Source: Paenibacillus mendelii
Lineage (GTDB): Bacteria; Bacillota; Bacilli; Paenibacillales; Paenibacillaceae
Length of the DNA: 64,000 nt
Direction of reading: 5' to 3'
Assembly (NCBI RefSeq): GCF_024498075.1
Contig: NZ_JANHOF010000013.1
Location: 62,001-126,000, forward strand
In this document: positions 53,729-63,127 of the stretch, piece by piece
Layout: every line of letters starts with the position of its first letter
Position numbering within the stretch: the first letter of the stretch is position 1
Notes under the pieces: generated by a model
What the model was told of the DNA's origin: nothing
What the model saw: the letters and a program-made list of their open reading frames with translations, nothing else
Databases searched by the model: none
Translations under genes and position numbers: made by a program

Positions 53729-54127
53729 TCACTGCAATCGAAGTCCGCAGGACGGACAGTCTAGATCTTCATGGGTGACCGTCGTATTACAAGCCGGACA
53801 TGGCTCATTGAAGGGATCGGCCTTAGCGGCAGACGAACGGCCCTTGTCCACGTCCGCGTCCTCATTCCCGCTGCTTCCTTGCCTCAGGTGGGCGGGCGTC
53901 CCGAATAGCGCTTCTACGAACTCCCGCAGTTGTTTATGCTTGTCCGAGTCATCGGTGTCGGTAGTCAGCTTAATGATAAATATCATGGCACCAACCAATG
54001 ATCCGACCAGGAGGAGCACGAGAACGGAAGCAAGGCTGCTCATCCAGTCGATCGCGGCAGGCCAGCTTATCCCATTGTTAGTCATTAGGAAGCCAAAATG
54101 GAACACATGCCACATGTCGCTCACCAT
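53729..54127 (-). CDS. Membrane protein with C-terminal zinc ribbon
   Basis: A 132-residue protein. One or two hydrophobic segments (about 10-20 and 33-54) are followed by a charged linker and CPACNTTVTHEDLDCPSCGL, a two-knuckle zinc ribbon. ATG 54127 or the in-frame ATG at 54115 may be the start. Function unknown. It follows a TVP38-type gene by 13 bases and is probably in its operon. Confidence 0.7.
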   Translation of the reverse strand: MVSDMWHVFHFGFLMTNNGISWPAAIDWMSSLASVLVLLLVGSLVGAMIFIIKLTTDTDDSDKHKQLREFVEALFGTPAHLRQGSSGNEDADVDKGRSSAAKADPFNEPCPACNTTVTHEDLDCPSCGLRLQ

Positions 54128-54140
54128 CCCGCCAAGTCGG

Positions 54141-54746
54141 TCATTTTAACTCATATCGCTTCTCAAGCTGTTTGCCTGCAAACCACATGGCAAATATAAG
54201 GATGCAGGTCAGGACGATCCGCCACGGCTCTTTGGCGAGGTTGACGATATCGAAGCTGAGCAGCGACACGCTGAAAATCATGACCGCTTTGCCAAGCAGT
54301 ACGGCCACGACAAAAGTATGGAACGGTACTTTGCTGAGTCCGGATACGATATTAATGAGTACGGAAGGCGAGAACGGGAAGCACGCGAGTAAGAAGATCG
54401 GCGTGAATCCCCGCTGTTCGATCCAATTGAAGAATCGCTTTGTCTTCGGTAGTTTCCGCTGGATCCATGGTCCGAATTTTGTTCCTAATTTTCGGGCAAT
54501 CAGGAATACGATGAGTGAGCCGCCGCAAACCCCGATCCAAGAAAAAAGAGACCCCATCCACAGACCGTAAATATTCGCGTTAACCGCCACGAACACGAGT
54601 AACGGCAGGATGGGCAGGAACGATTCCACCATCGTTAACGCAATGCCCGGCAGCGGCCCGAAGGCCGAGTAGCTTTCCAACGTTTTTTGCAGCTGCTGCA
54701 AGTCCAAATTTTTGAGCTCGTGAATCCATTCATTCCATTGACTCAT
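54141..54746 (-). CDS. TVP38/TMEM64-family (VTT) membrane protein
   Basis: A 201-residue membrane protein of the DedA-related VTT superfamily. FLPILPLLVFVAVNANIYG and FFNWIEQRGFTPIFLLACFPF carry the family's re-entrant loop features. Relatives act in lipid scrambling or envelope homeostasis. It lies 14 bases after the MFS gene in the same direction. Confidence 0.85.
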   Translation of the reverse strand: MSQWNEWIHELKNLDLQQLQKTLESYSAFGPLPGIALTMVESFLPILPLLVFVAVNANIYGLWMGSLFSWIGVCGGSLIVFLIARKLGTKFGPWIQRKLPKTKRFFNWIEQRGFTPIFLLACFPFSPSVLINIVSGLSKVPFHTFVVAVLLGKAVMIFSVSLLSFDIVNLAKEPWRIVLTCILIFAMWFAGKQLEKRYELK

Positions 54747-54760
54747 TATATATCCCCTTG

Positions 54761-55951
54761 TTATTTCGTAGCCTTAGCATTTTCCGTGAATACACGGAAA
54801 GGAAACCAAATGTAGAAAAATCCGATCAGCCCATATAGGATGGCAGCATACCAGACAACCGCGGATTCTCCCATGCCGGAGGCCAATACGCCGCCGATGA
54901 CAGGTCCAATCATGCCGCCGATGCCTTCTACGGTAGAGAATATGCCCCATCCCAGCCCGGACTGCTGCGGCGGCACATACGCGGCAAGCAAAGCGTTCCA
55001 CGCCGGAAGGAGCGCTGAATAAGACAAGCCCAGCACACCTGCGAGCAGCATGCTTTCCCACAGCGGAGGCTCAAGGGAAAGTCCGTAAAGGCCTGCGGCG
55101 ATGAAGATAAAGCCGAGCACGAGGAACCATTTCTTGCCCCCGAGCTTGTCCGACAGCCGGCCGAACGGAATAAGACCGACAGCTGTGCAAGCTCCACCGG
55201 CAAGTAAGAGAAGGGAGTACTGCGCCCCTGTCATCCCGAGCTTATTCTGTGCGAAGCTCGGAAGAATGGGTACCAGCATGCCTGCACCGGCAGTCTGCAG
55301 GATCATCCCCGGCAGCAGGAGCTTCATGTGACGAAGGCGCTCACGCAGCACGACCAGTTGTTCTTTGAGCGGCAGGGTGGTGACGGCTTGTGTCTTCCGA
55401 TTGCTGATGAATAACGAGAGCACCCAGCAGAGTAACGACAGTATAAGCAGGGTGTAATACGTAAGCGAGGTGCTGTAATCAAGGACAATATTGCAAATAA
55501 TCGGACCCGATCCAAGGCCGACAAGCCAGATCGTGTATAGAAAGCCCATTTGTGTCGCACGATTATCTTCGCTTACTTTGGTAAGACAGACAATCCAGAT
55601 GGGGGAGATCCCGACCCCGTATAAGGCCGCTGCTACAATAAACAGCCAAGGCTGAAAGGAGAACTGAAGCAGGAAGATCCCGGCAAGCGATGCGAGCAGT
55701 CCGGTATGGACGACGAACCGGATTGAAAATCGGTCAAGCAGGTATCCAATCCCCATCTTGAGCACCGTGTCGGTCAAATAATGAGCCGTAATGGCAATGC
55801 CGATGATATCGAAGTTGAGCCCAAGCGTCTTTTGCCCGAATATGGGGAGAAAGCTGATTAAGACAGCCCCTCGAACGAATTCTACGAAAAATAAAATGAC
55901 CGAAAATAACGTGATTTCCGGTCCGAACCAACGGTTTCGAATCCTTCTCAC
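54761..55951 (-). CDS. Major facilitator superfamily transporter
   Basis: About 396 residues with twelve membrane helices in two halves and a central loop (residues about 190-215). DRFSIRFVVHTG and GRLSDKLGGKKWFLV are the two MFS A-loops. The frame opens at ATG 55981, but that has no ribosome site; GTG 55951 is eight bases after GAGG and gives MRRIRNRWFG. Efflux is likely. The substrate is unknown. Confidence 0.85.
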   Translation of the reverse strand: MRRIRNRWFGPEITLFSVILFFVEFVRGAVLISFLPIFGQKTLGLNFDIIGIAITAHYLTDTVLKMGIGYLLDRFSIRFVVHTGLLASLAGIFLLQFSFQPWLFIVAAALYGVGISPIWIVCLTKVSEDNRATQMGFLYTIWLVGLGSGPIICNIVLDYSTSLTYYTLLILSLLCWVLSLFISNRKTQAVTTLPLKEQLVVLRERLRHMKLLLPGMILQTAGAGMLVPILPSFAQNKLGMTGAQYSLLLLAGGACTAVGLIPFGRLSDKLGGKKWFLVLGFIFIAAGLYGLSLEPPLWESMLLAGVLGLSYSALLPAWNALLAAYVPPQQSGLGWGIFSTVEGIGGMIGPVIGGVLASGMGESAVVWYAAILYGLIGFFYIWFPFRVFTENAKATK

Positions 55952-56223
55952 TTCCTTAGCCTCGTAAACTCTCTCGAACATAACGTGTATGATTCGGTAC
56001 TCTCTGGCTGCGGGCGTATGACGGAGGCTGCTCCTTCCATTATATGCAAGGTTGGCGAAAAGTCTAATTTGCGGCCAAGGGACACGTATGGCCTCTATAC
56101 AATTGCTTACCTTATTTCATAATTATTAAACGAATGGGAGTAACATTGAGTTTCAATATTTTGAAGAAAGGTGCCGGACCTGCGCTGGGAAAGTCCCGCT
56201 GCTGGGCTGCAAACATAAAGAAA

Positions 56224-56243
56224 CCCGGAAGAGATCTTCCGGG
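56224..56243 (-). terminator. Rho-independent terminator of ilvA
   Basis: CCCGGAAGA (56224-56232) pairs with TCTTCCGGG (56235-56243); on the - strand TTTCTTT follows. Confidence 0.8.
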
Positions 56244-56265
56244 CTGCACGAATTATACCGATTGC

Positions 56266-57531
56266 CTAGATTAACAAATTGAACAACAGCGGATCTTTGT
56301 TCAGCTCAATAAATTGATAGCCCTTCTTATGCATACGCGCAATAAGCGGCTCATAATCCTCCCGATTCTTCAGCTCTAGGCCGACAAGAGCAGGGCCGTT
56401 ATCTTTATTGTGCTTCTTCGTATATTCGAACCGGGCAATATCGTCGTTCGGACCGAGCACCTCATCAAGAAATTCACGCAGCGCTCCGGCCCGTTGAGGG
56501 AAGTTGAGCATGAAGTAATGCTTCAGTCCTTCATAGACCAGCGAGCGTTCCTTGATTTCCTGCATACGGTCGACATCATTGTTACCTCCGCTAACGACAC
56601 AAACAACCGTCTTACCGGCGATTTCGTCACGGTATTGATCCAGAGCAGAGATTGGAAGCGCGCCAGCGGGTTCGGCCACAATGGCATTCTCGTTATACAG
56701 GTCAAGCATGGTGGTACATACTTTACCCTCCGGCACGAGTACAATGTCATCAATCAGTTCTTGGCACATGCGGAACGTCAGGTCTCCAACCCGCTTGACC
56801 GCGGCGCCGTCGACGAACTTATCGATCGTATCCAGTGCCGTTACGGCTCCTTCGCGGATGGATTTCTGCATCGATGGCGCGCCTTCCGGCTCGACACCAA
56901 TGAGCTTGGTACCAGGAGAAACGGCTTTTACGTAAGCTCCTACACCTGCCGCGAGCCCTCCGCCTCCAATGGTAACGAAGACGAAGTCAGGCGTTGTTTC
57001 CATAGCTTCTATGATTTCTTGACCGATCGTGCCGTTGCCGGCAATGATTTTGGGATCGTCGAAGGGATGGATGAAGGCCATATCGTTTTGCTCGCTCACC
57101 GCGACCGCGGCGGCGTAGGCATCATCGAAGGTATCGCCGGTCAGGATAACCTCGACATCCGGTCCCCCGAAGAAGGAAACCTGACTTACCTTTTGGCGGG
57201 GAGTCGTGCTCGGCATAAAAATTTTGCCGGGTATGCCCAGCACTTGGCAGGAATAGGCAACGCCCTGCGCGTGATTGCCCGCGCTCGCGCATACGACGCC
57301 CCGGGTAAGCCGTTCCGGAGGGAGTGATTTGATCAAATGATAGGCACCCCGAAGCTTGAAGGAGCGGACCACCTGCAGATCCTCCCGTTTCAGCAGGACC
57401 GTACATCCATATCTGGCGGATAATACCCGACTATGCTGCAGGGGCGTTCGCACCGCGGTTTCTTTGACATGCATTTGCGCTTGGGCAATCTCAGTCATCC
57501 CGACCCAAGACAAGCTGTTGTTATTATTCAT
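56266..57531 (-). CDS. ilvA: Threonine ammonia-lyase (threonine dehydratase), biosynthetic
   Basis: A 421-residue PLP enzyme that deaminates threonine to 2-oxobutanoate, the first step to isoleucine. The PLP Lys is in SFKLRGAY, the phosphate loop in IGGGGLAAG, and a single ACT-like regulatory domain (HYFMLNFPQRAGALREFLDE, about 330-421) ends it, the short Bacillus form. GGAGG nine bases before ATG 57531 sets the start, not the ATG at 57552. A T-box leader controls it. Confidence 0.95.
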   Translation of the reverse strand: MNNNNSLSWVGMTEIAQAQMHVKETAVRTPLQHSRVLSARYGCTVLLKREDLQVVRSFKLRGAYHLIKSLPPERLTRGVVCASAGNHAQGVAYSCQVLGIPGKIFMPSTTPRQKVSQVSFFGGPDVEVILTGDTFDDAYAAAVAVSEQNDMAFIHPFDDPKIIAGNGTIGQEIIEAMETTPDFVFVTIGGGGLAAGVGAYVKAVSPGTKLIGVEPEGAPSMQKSIREGAVTALDTIDKFVDGAAVKRVGDLTFRMCQELIDDIVLVPEGKVCTTMLDLYNENAIVAEPAGALPISALDQYRDEIAGKTVVCVVSGGNNDVDRMQEIKERSLVYEGLKHYFMLNFPQRAGALREFLDEVLGPNDDIARFEYTKKHNKDNGPALVGLELKNREDYEPLIARMHKKGYQFIELNKDPLLFNLLI

Positions 57532-57562
57532 ATGAACCATCCTCCCTGACATCTAGGCCATA

Positions 57563-57925
57563 AATACAAAAAAATCCCGTCCCTGAAAAGGGACGAGATT
57601 GTATCTCGCGTTACCACCCTAAATTCCGTCCGCTCCATAAGAAAGGGATGCGTCCGGCACTCTGCCGCGTACTATCATACGCGCTCCGTATAACGGCGGA
57701 TACCGTCCAATGCTTATCGATTCAGGAATTCGTACAAGCAGCTGCCTAGCGGCTAGGCTGCACGCGTGGATCCCGGTCGGTTCGGCATGGCTTCTCAGGG
57801 AGGATGCAAATCGTCAGTTGACAAACATCGGCTTGCAGCGGGGTGCCGACTCTCTGGAGATTGTCTATTCTAACGTGCTTGTTCCCGTCAACGAATGTCG
57901 ATTTGTCGGAATATTCTTGTTCTTG
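57563..57925 (-). promoter_or_regulatory. T-box riboswitch leader of ilvA
   Basis: On the - strand the leader has a Stem I with AGAGAGTCGGC / GCCGAT apical arm, the T-box sequence AGGGTGGTAACGCG (57620-57607), and a terminator hairpin CGTCCCTTTTCAGGGACG with a T7 run (about 57595-57570). The T-box bases pair with the 3' end of uncharged tRNA to form the antiterminator. The best specifier codon in the lower Stem I loop is ATC (57805-57803), isoleucine, as expected for ilvA; an ATT nearby is a second candidate. Confidence 0.9.
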
Positions 57926-57953
57926 TTATACTCCCCCCATTCATAAATGTCAA
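57925..57953 (-). promoter_or_regulatory. Sigma-A promoter of the ilvA T-box leader
   Basis: TTGACA (57953-57948) and TATAAC (57930-57925) with a 17-base spacer on the - strand. Confidence 0.8.
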
Positions 57954-58165
57954 TCGTTATCTTCCAAGAGGGGGAGTTTAACGTAAATTTTTGACTATGT
58001 TCGCCTATTCGTCCATCTATTCTGTTAGTATAGTAGAATTTGGAAGACATAACTAATGATAGTCAATCACCGCGTTCATTAGCACAGAAGACTTGCTGAT
58101 TGGCCTCTGCTGCTTCTGGGCGCACAACCTGCGGTTAAAGAAAAGGGACAGGAGTGGATGCCCCA

Positions 58166-58942
58166 ATGAAGCCTCGGGAACGCTCGAAGCTGCGGCTCGC
58201 GGCAGGGAAGTTTGCCTATACGTGGAGAAGATACGGACAATGGATTTTCGGTGGGATGGACTTTGCCAAGGAAATACGTAAGGACAATCTCTCCTACTTG
58301 GTGTTCAGTCATGCAACGCCAACGCTGAGAAAGCTGAAGGATGTTGATATGTGGCTGCAGCACAATAAAGAAACGAATCTGAAGCTGGCTGTCCGGAGGC
58401 TGGATGGAATTGTTATCCATCCGGGGGAGACCCTGTCCTACTGGAAGCTCATCGGCAATCCCACGAAGCGCAAGGGCTATGTGCCCGGTATGGTGCTGTT
58501 CTATGGCCGGTTTAAGCCCGGCATCGGCGGCGGACTGTGTCAGCTCTCCAATCTGATCTATTGGTTGACGCTGCATACACCCCTGACCATTACGGAAAGG
58601 CATCGGCACAGCTACGACGTGTTTCCTGACTCGAACCGTACGCAGCCCTTTGGGAGCGGTGCAACCTGCTCGTACAATTATCTGGATCTCATGATACGCA
58701 ACGATACCGATTCCACTTATCAGCTGAGGGTAGACGTACAGGATCATCAGCTGCTTGGAGAATGGCGGTCCACCATAAAACCGATCCATACCTATGAGGT
58801 GGTGGAGAAGGAGCATCGGATCAGCCAAGAGCACTGGGGCGGATATGTGCGTCATAACATCATCCACCGCTTGGTTTTCAATGACGTTAAGGAACTGGTG
58901 CGGGATGAGTTTGTTGCAGAGAATCGCGCCCTCATGATGTAA
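58166..58942 (+). CDS. VanW-family protein
   Basis: A 258-residue protein of the VanW family, whose function is not settled; members often lie near cell-wall or vancomycin-resistance genes. The signature YWKLIGNPTKRKGYVPGMVL and GIGGGLCQLSNLIYW are intact (quoted as two blocks). ATG 58166 follows CAGGAG; a GTG at 58154 is possible. It lacks a signal peptide. No van resistance genes are nearby, so it is not evidence for resistance. Confidence 0.88.
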   Translation: MKPRERSKLRLAAGKFAYTWRRYGQWIFGGMDFAKEIRKDNLSYLVFSHATPTLRKLKDVDMWLQHNKETNLKLAVRRLDGIVIHPGETLSYWKLIGNPTKRKGYVPGMVLFYGRFKPGIGGGLCQLSNLIYWLTLHTPLTITERHRHSYDVFPDSNRTQPFGSGATCSYNYLDLMIRNDTDSTYQLRVDVQDHQLLGEWRSTIKPIHTYEVVEKEHRISQEHWGGYVRHNIIHRLVFNDVKELVRDEFVAENRALMM

Positions 58943-59003
58943 TCGCCTCTGCTGCAGGAAGCGGCAGCGGGTGATTCTTAATTTGGAAGAGGAGGTTTTT
59001 TCT

Positions 59004-59915
59004 ATGACGGTTAAGGTGAACCTGGAAGACCTGATTGAGGTGCGGACAGCTGTGACGGAACACGTGCATCTAGTCGGTTTGAGAGGCGCTAACGATTACG
59101 AAGTAGAGAAACGGATGTTTGCGGAATTAAAGGAGCGGATCGATGAGATTCCGAATCGGGTCGGCTCCGATGAGTATCTCGTCATTTTTTGCGATGGCCT
59201 TCTTGTAGCCGCGCAGGTGACGGAATTCGGCGACCTGCCGGAAGGGATGGCCGCGTACACGCTGGAGCCGGATGAGCATGTTGTCTTCCGTTTCGAAGAG
59301 AAGCATATTTGCGAATTCTGGGATTATTTCTGCAGCGAGGACAACCAGGCCAAGTATAACCTGAATATCGCCAAGCCCCGGTTTGAAATTTTCAAGGAGA
59401 GCCTGCAGCCTGCCGGGATGACGGAGATTTATTTTCCGACCCATGACCGGGAAGTGAAGGTGCTGGCACTCGGAGAGCTGAAGGTGGTGGGATTACGGGT
59501 GATATGCAAGGATGGCGACGCTTATAAGAATGAAATTCCTAAAGCCGCCGTCGAGCTGAAGCGCCGCATAGGCGAGATCGCCAATCGGGTCGTGCCTGAA
59601 CGGATGATCGGTGTATTCGTCGCAGGCGATTACTCCCAAGATGAAGACGGGTACTGGGTATGCGTCCAGGTGGAGGAAATCGCAGACGTGCCGGAAGGAA
59701 TGTCATCCTTGACCGTTCCTCCTCAGTCCTATGCGGTGACCTTGCATAAGGGGCGGACGGATATGATTTTTCGCACGTACGAGCTGCTGCACCACTGGAT
59801 TGCCGAGCATGGCTATGAGCGTGTTCAGCGATCATGGCATCTGGAAATCTATGAACAATGGGGAGAGCCGGCAGATACGGTTGAGGTGCTGCTTCATGAT
59901 ACGATTACGATCTGA
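59004..59915 (+). CDS. Tandem GyrI-like/effector-binding domain protein without DNA-binding domain
   Basis: A 303-residue soluble protein built from two homologous halves (about 1-150 and 155-303). Each has RIxEIxNRV, then a strand pair, then (D)LPEGM or VPEGM, and ends in a (R)FEIF/WHLEIYEQW strand, as in the AraC-type effector-binding (GyrI-like) fold. GAGGAGG eight bases before ATG 59004 sets the start. Such stand-alone domains bind small ligands or hydrolase substrates. Ligand unknown. Confidence 0.75.
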   Translation: MTVKVNLEDLIEVRTAVTEHVHLVGLRGANDYEVEKRMFAELKERIDEIPNRVGSDEYLVIFCDGLLVAAQVTEFGDLPEGMAAYTLEPDEHVVFRFEEKHICEFWDYFCSEDNQAKYNLNIAKPRFEIFKESLQPAGMTEIYFPTHDREVKVLALGELKVVGLRVICKDGDAYKNEIPKAAVELKRRIGEIANRVVPERMIGVFVAGDYSQDEDGYWVCVQVEEIADVPEGMSSLTVPPQSYAVTLHKGRTDMIFRTYELLHHWIAEHGYERVQRSWHLEIYEQWGEPADTVEVLLHDTITI

Positions 59916-60070
59916 ATGGTGCTTGCTGCCAGAGAGTAGAAAATTTACTAGACGGCTCTAGAAGATTTCAGCTATTATAAACGAAGGTTGGCTGCGTTGC
60001 CAGAATCTGAGAATGTGCACTTAGCCATCTAAACCGCAGTACGAATCGAACCTATTGGAGGGGCAGCGAG

Positions 60071-61300
60071 TTGAAATCATTGAAATCGTTCCGGGCATGG
60101 AAAAGCTTGACCGTCTTATCTCTTGTCATTGTATTTACACTCTCCTTTGCAACGGCCGGTATGGCAGCCAATGCAAACACGACATCACCAATCCGCGTAT
60201 GGCTGGGCGAAGAGGAAATTGAATTTAGCGTCGCGCCTGTGGCGCAATCAGGCACTGTTTATGTGGAATTCCGCTCGTTGTTTCAAGCACTAGGCTTTGC
60301 CATTGATTATGATACGAAGACCAAGTCGATTACAGGTGAGTCGAGAAATGTTAGCATCCAGATGAAAATTGGATCCAGCGATACACTTGTGAATGGCAAG
60401 CCATCCGCTGTACCGGCTAAGCCGATCGCTATTGACGGACGCACACTCGTGCCCCTTCGCTTTATTGGCGAAGCGGCAGGTCTCACAGTGGATTGGAGTT
60501 CCAAGGCCCAGACGATCAAGCTGAGCTACAAAGCTCCGACGGCTGAAGATATGGCGGGTATTAAAGCCCTGTTCGATAAACAGCAGGCGTATATCGACAA
60601 AAAAGATTACAAAGGATTTCTCAGCACGATCGACCCTTCGTCGGAGCTTCTGGACGGGCTGGAGGAGCAGTTGAAGGCTCAAGAAGACGGCGATGTGGTT
60701 ACGGTAACCACATTCGATAGCTTCGAGGTGGAGGATTGGAAACAGAATGAGGCTGGCGTTTGGTTTAATGCAGTGACGAAGAAATCAGGCAGCGAAGGGT
60801 TCTATCTTGACCGATTAGAAGAAACGTATGCGGTCGTGCACCGTGCTGCTGACGGCAGCTGGAAGCTGTATGATATTCAAACGACAGATGCGGTCTACTT
60901 GAACGCTGAAGAGGTGGTCAAGCAGGAAGCGAACGTACCCGATGCAGAGAAAACGGCCATATTAGGTGCTATGGAAGCGAATCTGAAGGCGATGAATGAC
61001 GAGGACGCGAATGCGCTGGTCGCCACCTTCAATCCTTCATCCCCTTACGTAGACTACTTGAAAGATATCTATGTCGACTTTTTCGCGGATTACGATTTGA
61101 AGTTTACGAACGAGAAGGTTTCGATCGTGTACTATAAAGACAGCACCGCATATGTTTATGTTGTACAAAAGATGGAAGTTATTGAAGGCGATGACTTTGT
61201 CGATGACCGCTCGTATATGGTCTTTAAAGTGACCAAGGATAAAGCGGGCAAATGGCTGATCGACCCGGATAATGAGTTATTCAAATACGAAGAGCTTTAG
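60071..61300 (+). CDS. Secreted protein with copper-amine-oxidase-N-like (stalk) domain and two NTF2-like domains
   Basis: A 409-residue exported protein. Signal peptide to about residue 33 (TAGMAAN), then the stalk domain (VYVEFRSLFQALGFAIDYD and RTLVPLRFIGEAAGLTVDW), common in Paenibacillus surface proteins, then two similar NTF2-like modules of about 110 residues (each with YIDKKDYKGFLSTIDP / LKAMNDEDANALVATFNP). TTG start nine bases after GGAGGGG. The role is unknown; it is unlikely to be an oxidase. Confidence 0.83.
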   Translation: MKSLKSFRAWKSLTVLSLVIVFTLSFATAGMAANANTTSPIRVWLGEEEIEFSVAPVAQSGTVYVEFRSLFQALGFAIDYDTKTKSITGESRNVSIQMKIGSSDTLVNGKPSAVPAKPIAIDGRTLVPLRFIGEAAGLTVDWSSKAQTIKLSYKAPTAEDMAGIKALFDKQQAYIDKKDYKGFLSTIDPSSELLDGLEEQLKAQEDGDVVTVTTFDSFEVEDWKQNEAGVWFNAVTKKSGSEGFYLDRLEETYAVVHRAADGSWKLYDIQTTDAVYLNAEEVVKQEANVPDAEKTAILGAMEANLKAMNDEDANALVATFNPSSPYVDYLKDIYVDFFADYDLKFTNEKVSIVYYKDSTAYVYVVQKMEVIEGDDFVDDRSYMVFKVTKDKAGKWLIDPDNELFKYEEL

Positions 61301-61307
61301 AAAATAG

Positions 61308-61341
61308 AGAAAGGTGCGAACCCGTCGGTTCGCACCTTTCT
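61308..61341. terminator. Rho-independent terminator
   Basis: A perfect 15-bp stem AGAAAGGTGCGAACC / GGTTCGCACCTTTCT with TTG after it; between convergent genes. Confidence 0.88.
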
Positions 61342-61401
61342 TGTATAGGTATTGCATACAAACAGGCAGGATGCCTGCGCAGCCGGTTGTTCGGATGTTC
61401 C

Positions 61402-61725
61402 TTAACGGGCGAAGAAGGTAATAACGCCGACAAGGGCGAATATAGGTCCCCAGTATTCCATGCGGATAAAGAGCAAGCTGTGCTGCTCGCGTGCTTGAAC
61501 CGCATCGATTGCTGCTGAGTCCGGATTTGGTTTATAGACGTGTTCGGCGTTCAGCGCTTTGCCCAGAAACCACACGATAATGCCGGCCAAGACCAGAGCA
61601 ACCGCTTCAGGCCAATGCTGTTCATCCGTGTTGAGACCCGTATATTGTGCGAAATATCCAATAATCGCGACCATTGCAGCAGCAATGAATATCGCTATGA
61701 TACCTAAACCTCTCCATATGGCCAT
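61402..61725 (-). CDS. Small membrane protein of unknown function
   Basis: A 107-residue protein with three hydrophobic segments (about 5-25, 42-58, and 90-106). The frame continues upstream to 61815, but AGGAGG lies ten bases before ATG 61725, which starts MAIWRGLGIIAIF right at the first helix. Middle loop KPNPDSAAIDAVQAREQHS is polar. I do not recognise the family. Confidence 0.7.
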   Translation of the reverse strand: MAIWRGLGIIAIFIAAAMVAIIGYFAQYTGLNTDEQHWPEAVALVLAGIIVWFLGKALNAEHVYKPNPDSAAIDAVQAREQHSLLFIRMEYWGPIFALVGVITFFAR

Positions 61726-61929
61726 CCATGCCACTCCTCCTGTGTATGTCATGGCGGATTTGCTGCTTGTTGCGGGTGGGGAGCTGTTGTCGCATGCATA
61801 GGTTAATTTTACCAACGGACAACTTTGCTATCAATAGTTTTTAACGTTTTTTTAGATAAAGCGCCTGAAGGCTGAGTCCTAATGAACAGTATTAAACAGC
61901 CTTCCGGGATGTGCTAAGGAGGTTGCAAT

Positions 61930-62835
61930 ATGCAGCTATACCGGTATAACGGACAGCTGGTGAGACTGACGATGGATGATGGCGAGGAGCTGGTCGTGCA
62001 GCCGCTCGAGTATGAGAATCAAGAAGAAGGAACGTACCGTGTCCGATCGTTCACTTCCGGTCAGCGGAGTAAGTTTGATACGGTCATCATCTTGAATGAA
62101 GATCAAGTTGCAGCGGTGGATATTCTGCCTGAAGAGATCAAGAGCGGAATTGCCCTGACGCTCAGCTATGTGCCGGATATTCGCCAAGCCTATGAAATCA
62201 TGAAGGGCGCGAAGCTCCCATCCAAAGTATCGTTCGGACGCATCGACCGCGATGACAATTCGGAGAAGGGTGACAATGCCATGTACGCGGTCGAGCTTTT
62301 TTTCAACGACGCGGTCGAGCGGTCTGTGCGCCTCATTTGGCGGGAGCTTCATGAACTCGGGATCTCAAGTACGATGTATGGGATAGAAGAGCAGCGGCCG
62401 CATATAACGGTTGCAGTCTATAATGAAATAGGGCAAGTCGAGCAGTTGCTGGAGAAAGTGGAAGCCTTCATGGCGAAGAGGGATAAATTGAGGTTGAATT
62501 TCGACGTAGTCGGAACGTTCCCCACGACCCGTACATTGTTTGCGTCTCCGACGGTAACGCAGGAGCTGCTTCGGTTTCATGCGGACTATTATGCGCAGTG
62601 CGGCGGGGATTGGGCCGCTTCCGTATCGCCACTCTACATACCGGGCGGATGGAATCCACATTGCACGCTAGCGATCAAGCTGACCGATGATCAGCTGAGA
62701 CAAGCGATGGCGCATGTGGTGCCGAATTTTATGCCGATCGCTGGAGAGACGGTGGAGCTGGGCGTTGTAAAGCTCCATTGGCAAGAGGGAAGCTGCGTTA
62801 GAAGCCCGCTTGTGCGCGCGTACAGATTTAGGTGA
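61930..62835 (+). CDS. 2'-5' RNA ligase-like (2H phosphoesterase) protein with N-terminal extra domain
   Basis: A 301-residue protein. Residues from about 115 on form a LigT-like 2H phosphoesterase with the two required motifs, HITV (His158) and HCTL (His244). Members hydrolyse cyclic phosphodiesters or ligate RNA 2'-5'. The first 95 residues are a small beta-rich domain (YRYNGQLVRLTMDDGEELVV) that could bind nucleic acid; such a fusion is uncommon. AAGGAGG precedes the ATG. Confidence 0.82.
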   Translation: MQLYRYNGQLVRLTMDDGEELVVQPLEYENQEEGTYRVRSFTSGQRSKFDTVIILNEDQVAAVDILPEEIKSGIALTLSYVPDIRQAYEIMKGAKLPSKVSFGRIDRDDNSEKGDNAMYAVELFFNDAVERSVRLIWRELHELGISSTMYGIEEQRPHITVAVYNEIGQVEQLLEKVEAFMAKRDKLRLNFDVVGTFPTTRTLFASPTVTQELLRFHADYYAQCGGDWAASVSPLYIPGGWNPHCTLAIKLTDDQLRQAMAHVVPNFMPIAGETVELGVVKLHWQEGSCVRSPLVRAYRFR

Positions 62836-62880
62836 TAGGACCGCTGAGATTGAACAAAACCACAGGCTGTTAATACCGTT

Positions 62881-62937
62881 GATCCCTGACGACCCTGAAT
62901 CGGCTTAGCCGGGAATGGAGGAGTCGGGGATTTTTGT
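62881..62937 (+). terminator. Probable terminator
   Basis: ATCCCTGAC pairs with GTCGGGGAT (one G-T pair) around an inner stem, then TTTTTG. Lies about 45 bases after the LigT-like gene. Confidence 0.65.
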
Positions 62938-63127
62938 GCTGGCCGGACAGCTCATGCGAATGAACACGATCCCTCGCGCACCAGGGCACAGGCGCATGTT
63001 CAGACAGGGAAAGACATATACTTCACTACCGGGCTATTTTGAAAGCGCTTTATAACTTGTCCGATGTTAAGCGGCTGAAGGCAGGAATACCGTCATCTCG
63101 ATCCTGTATGACAAAGGAGGGATCCGT

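Noticed and set aside
56410-57327. 305-codon frame opposite ilvA
   Set aside because: Antisense artefact of a conserved PLP enzyme gene.
57710-57946. 78-codon + strand frame
   Set aside because: Lies entirely inside the T-box leader of the opposite strand.
58166-58942. VanW as sign of a vancomycin-resistance cluster
   Set aside because: No ligase, VanH/X or regulator genes nearby; VanW proteins are widespread in spore formers.
60071-61300. Copper amine oxidase
   Set aside because: Only the small stalk-like domain is present; no topaquinone motif or catalytic domain.
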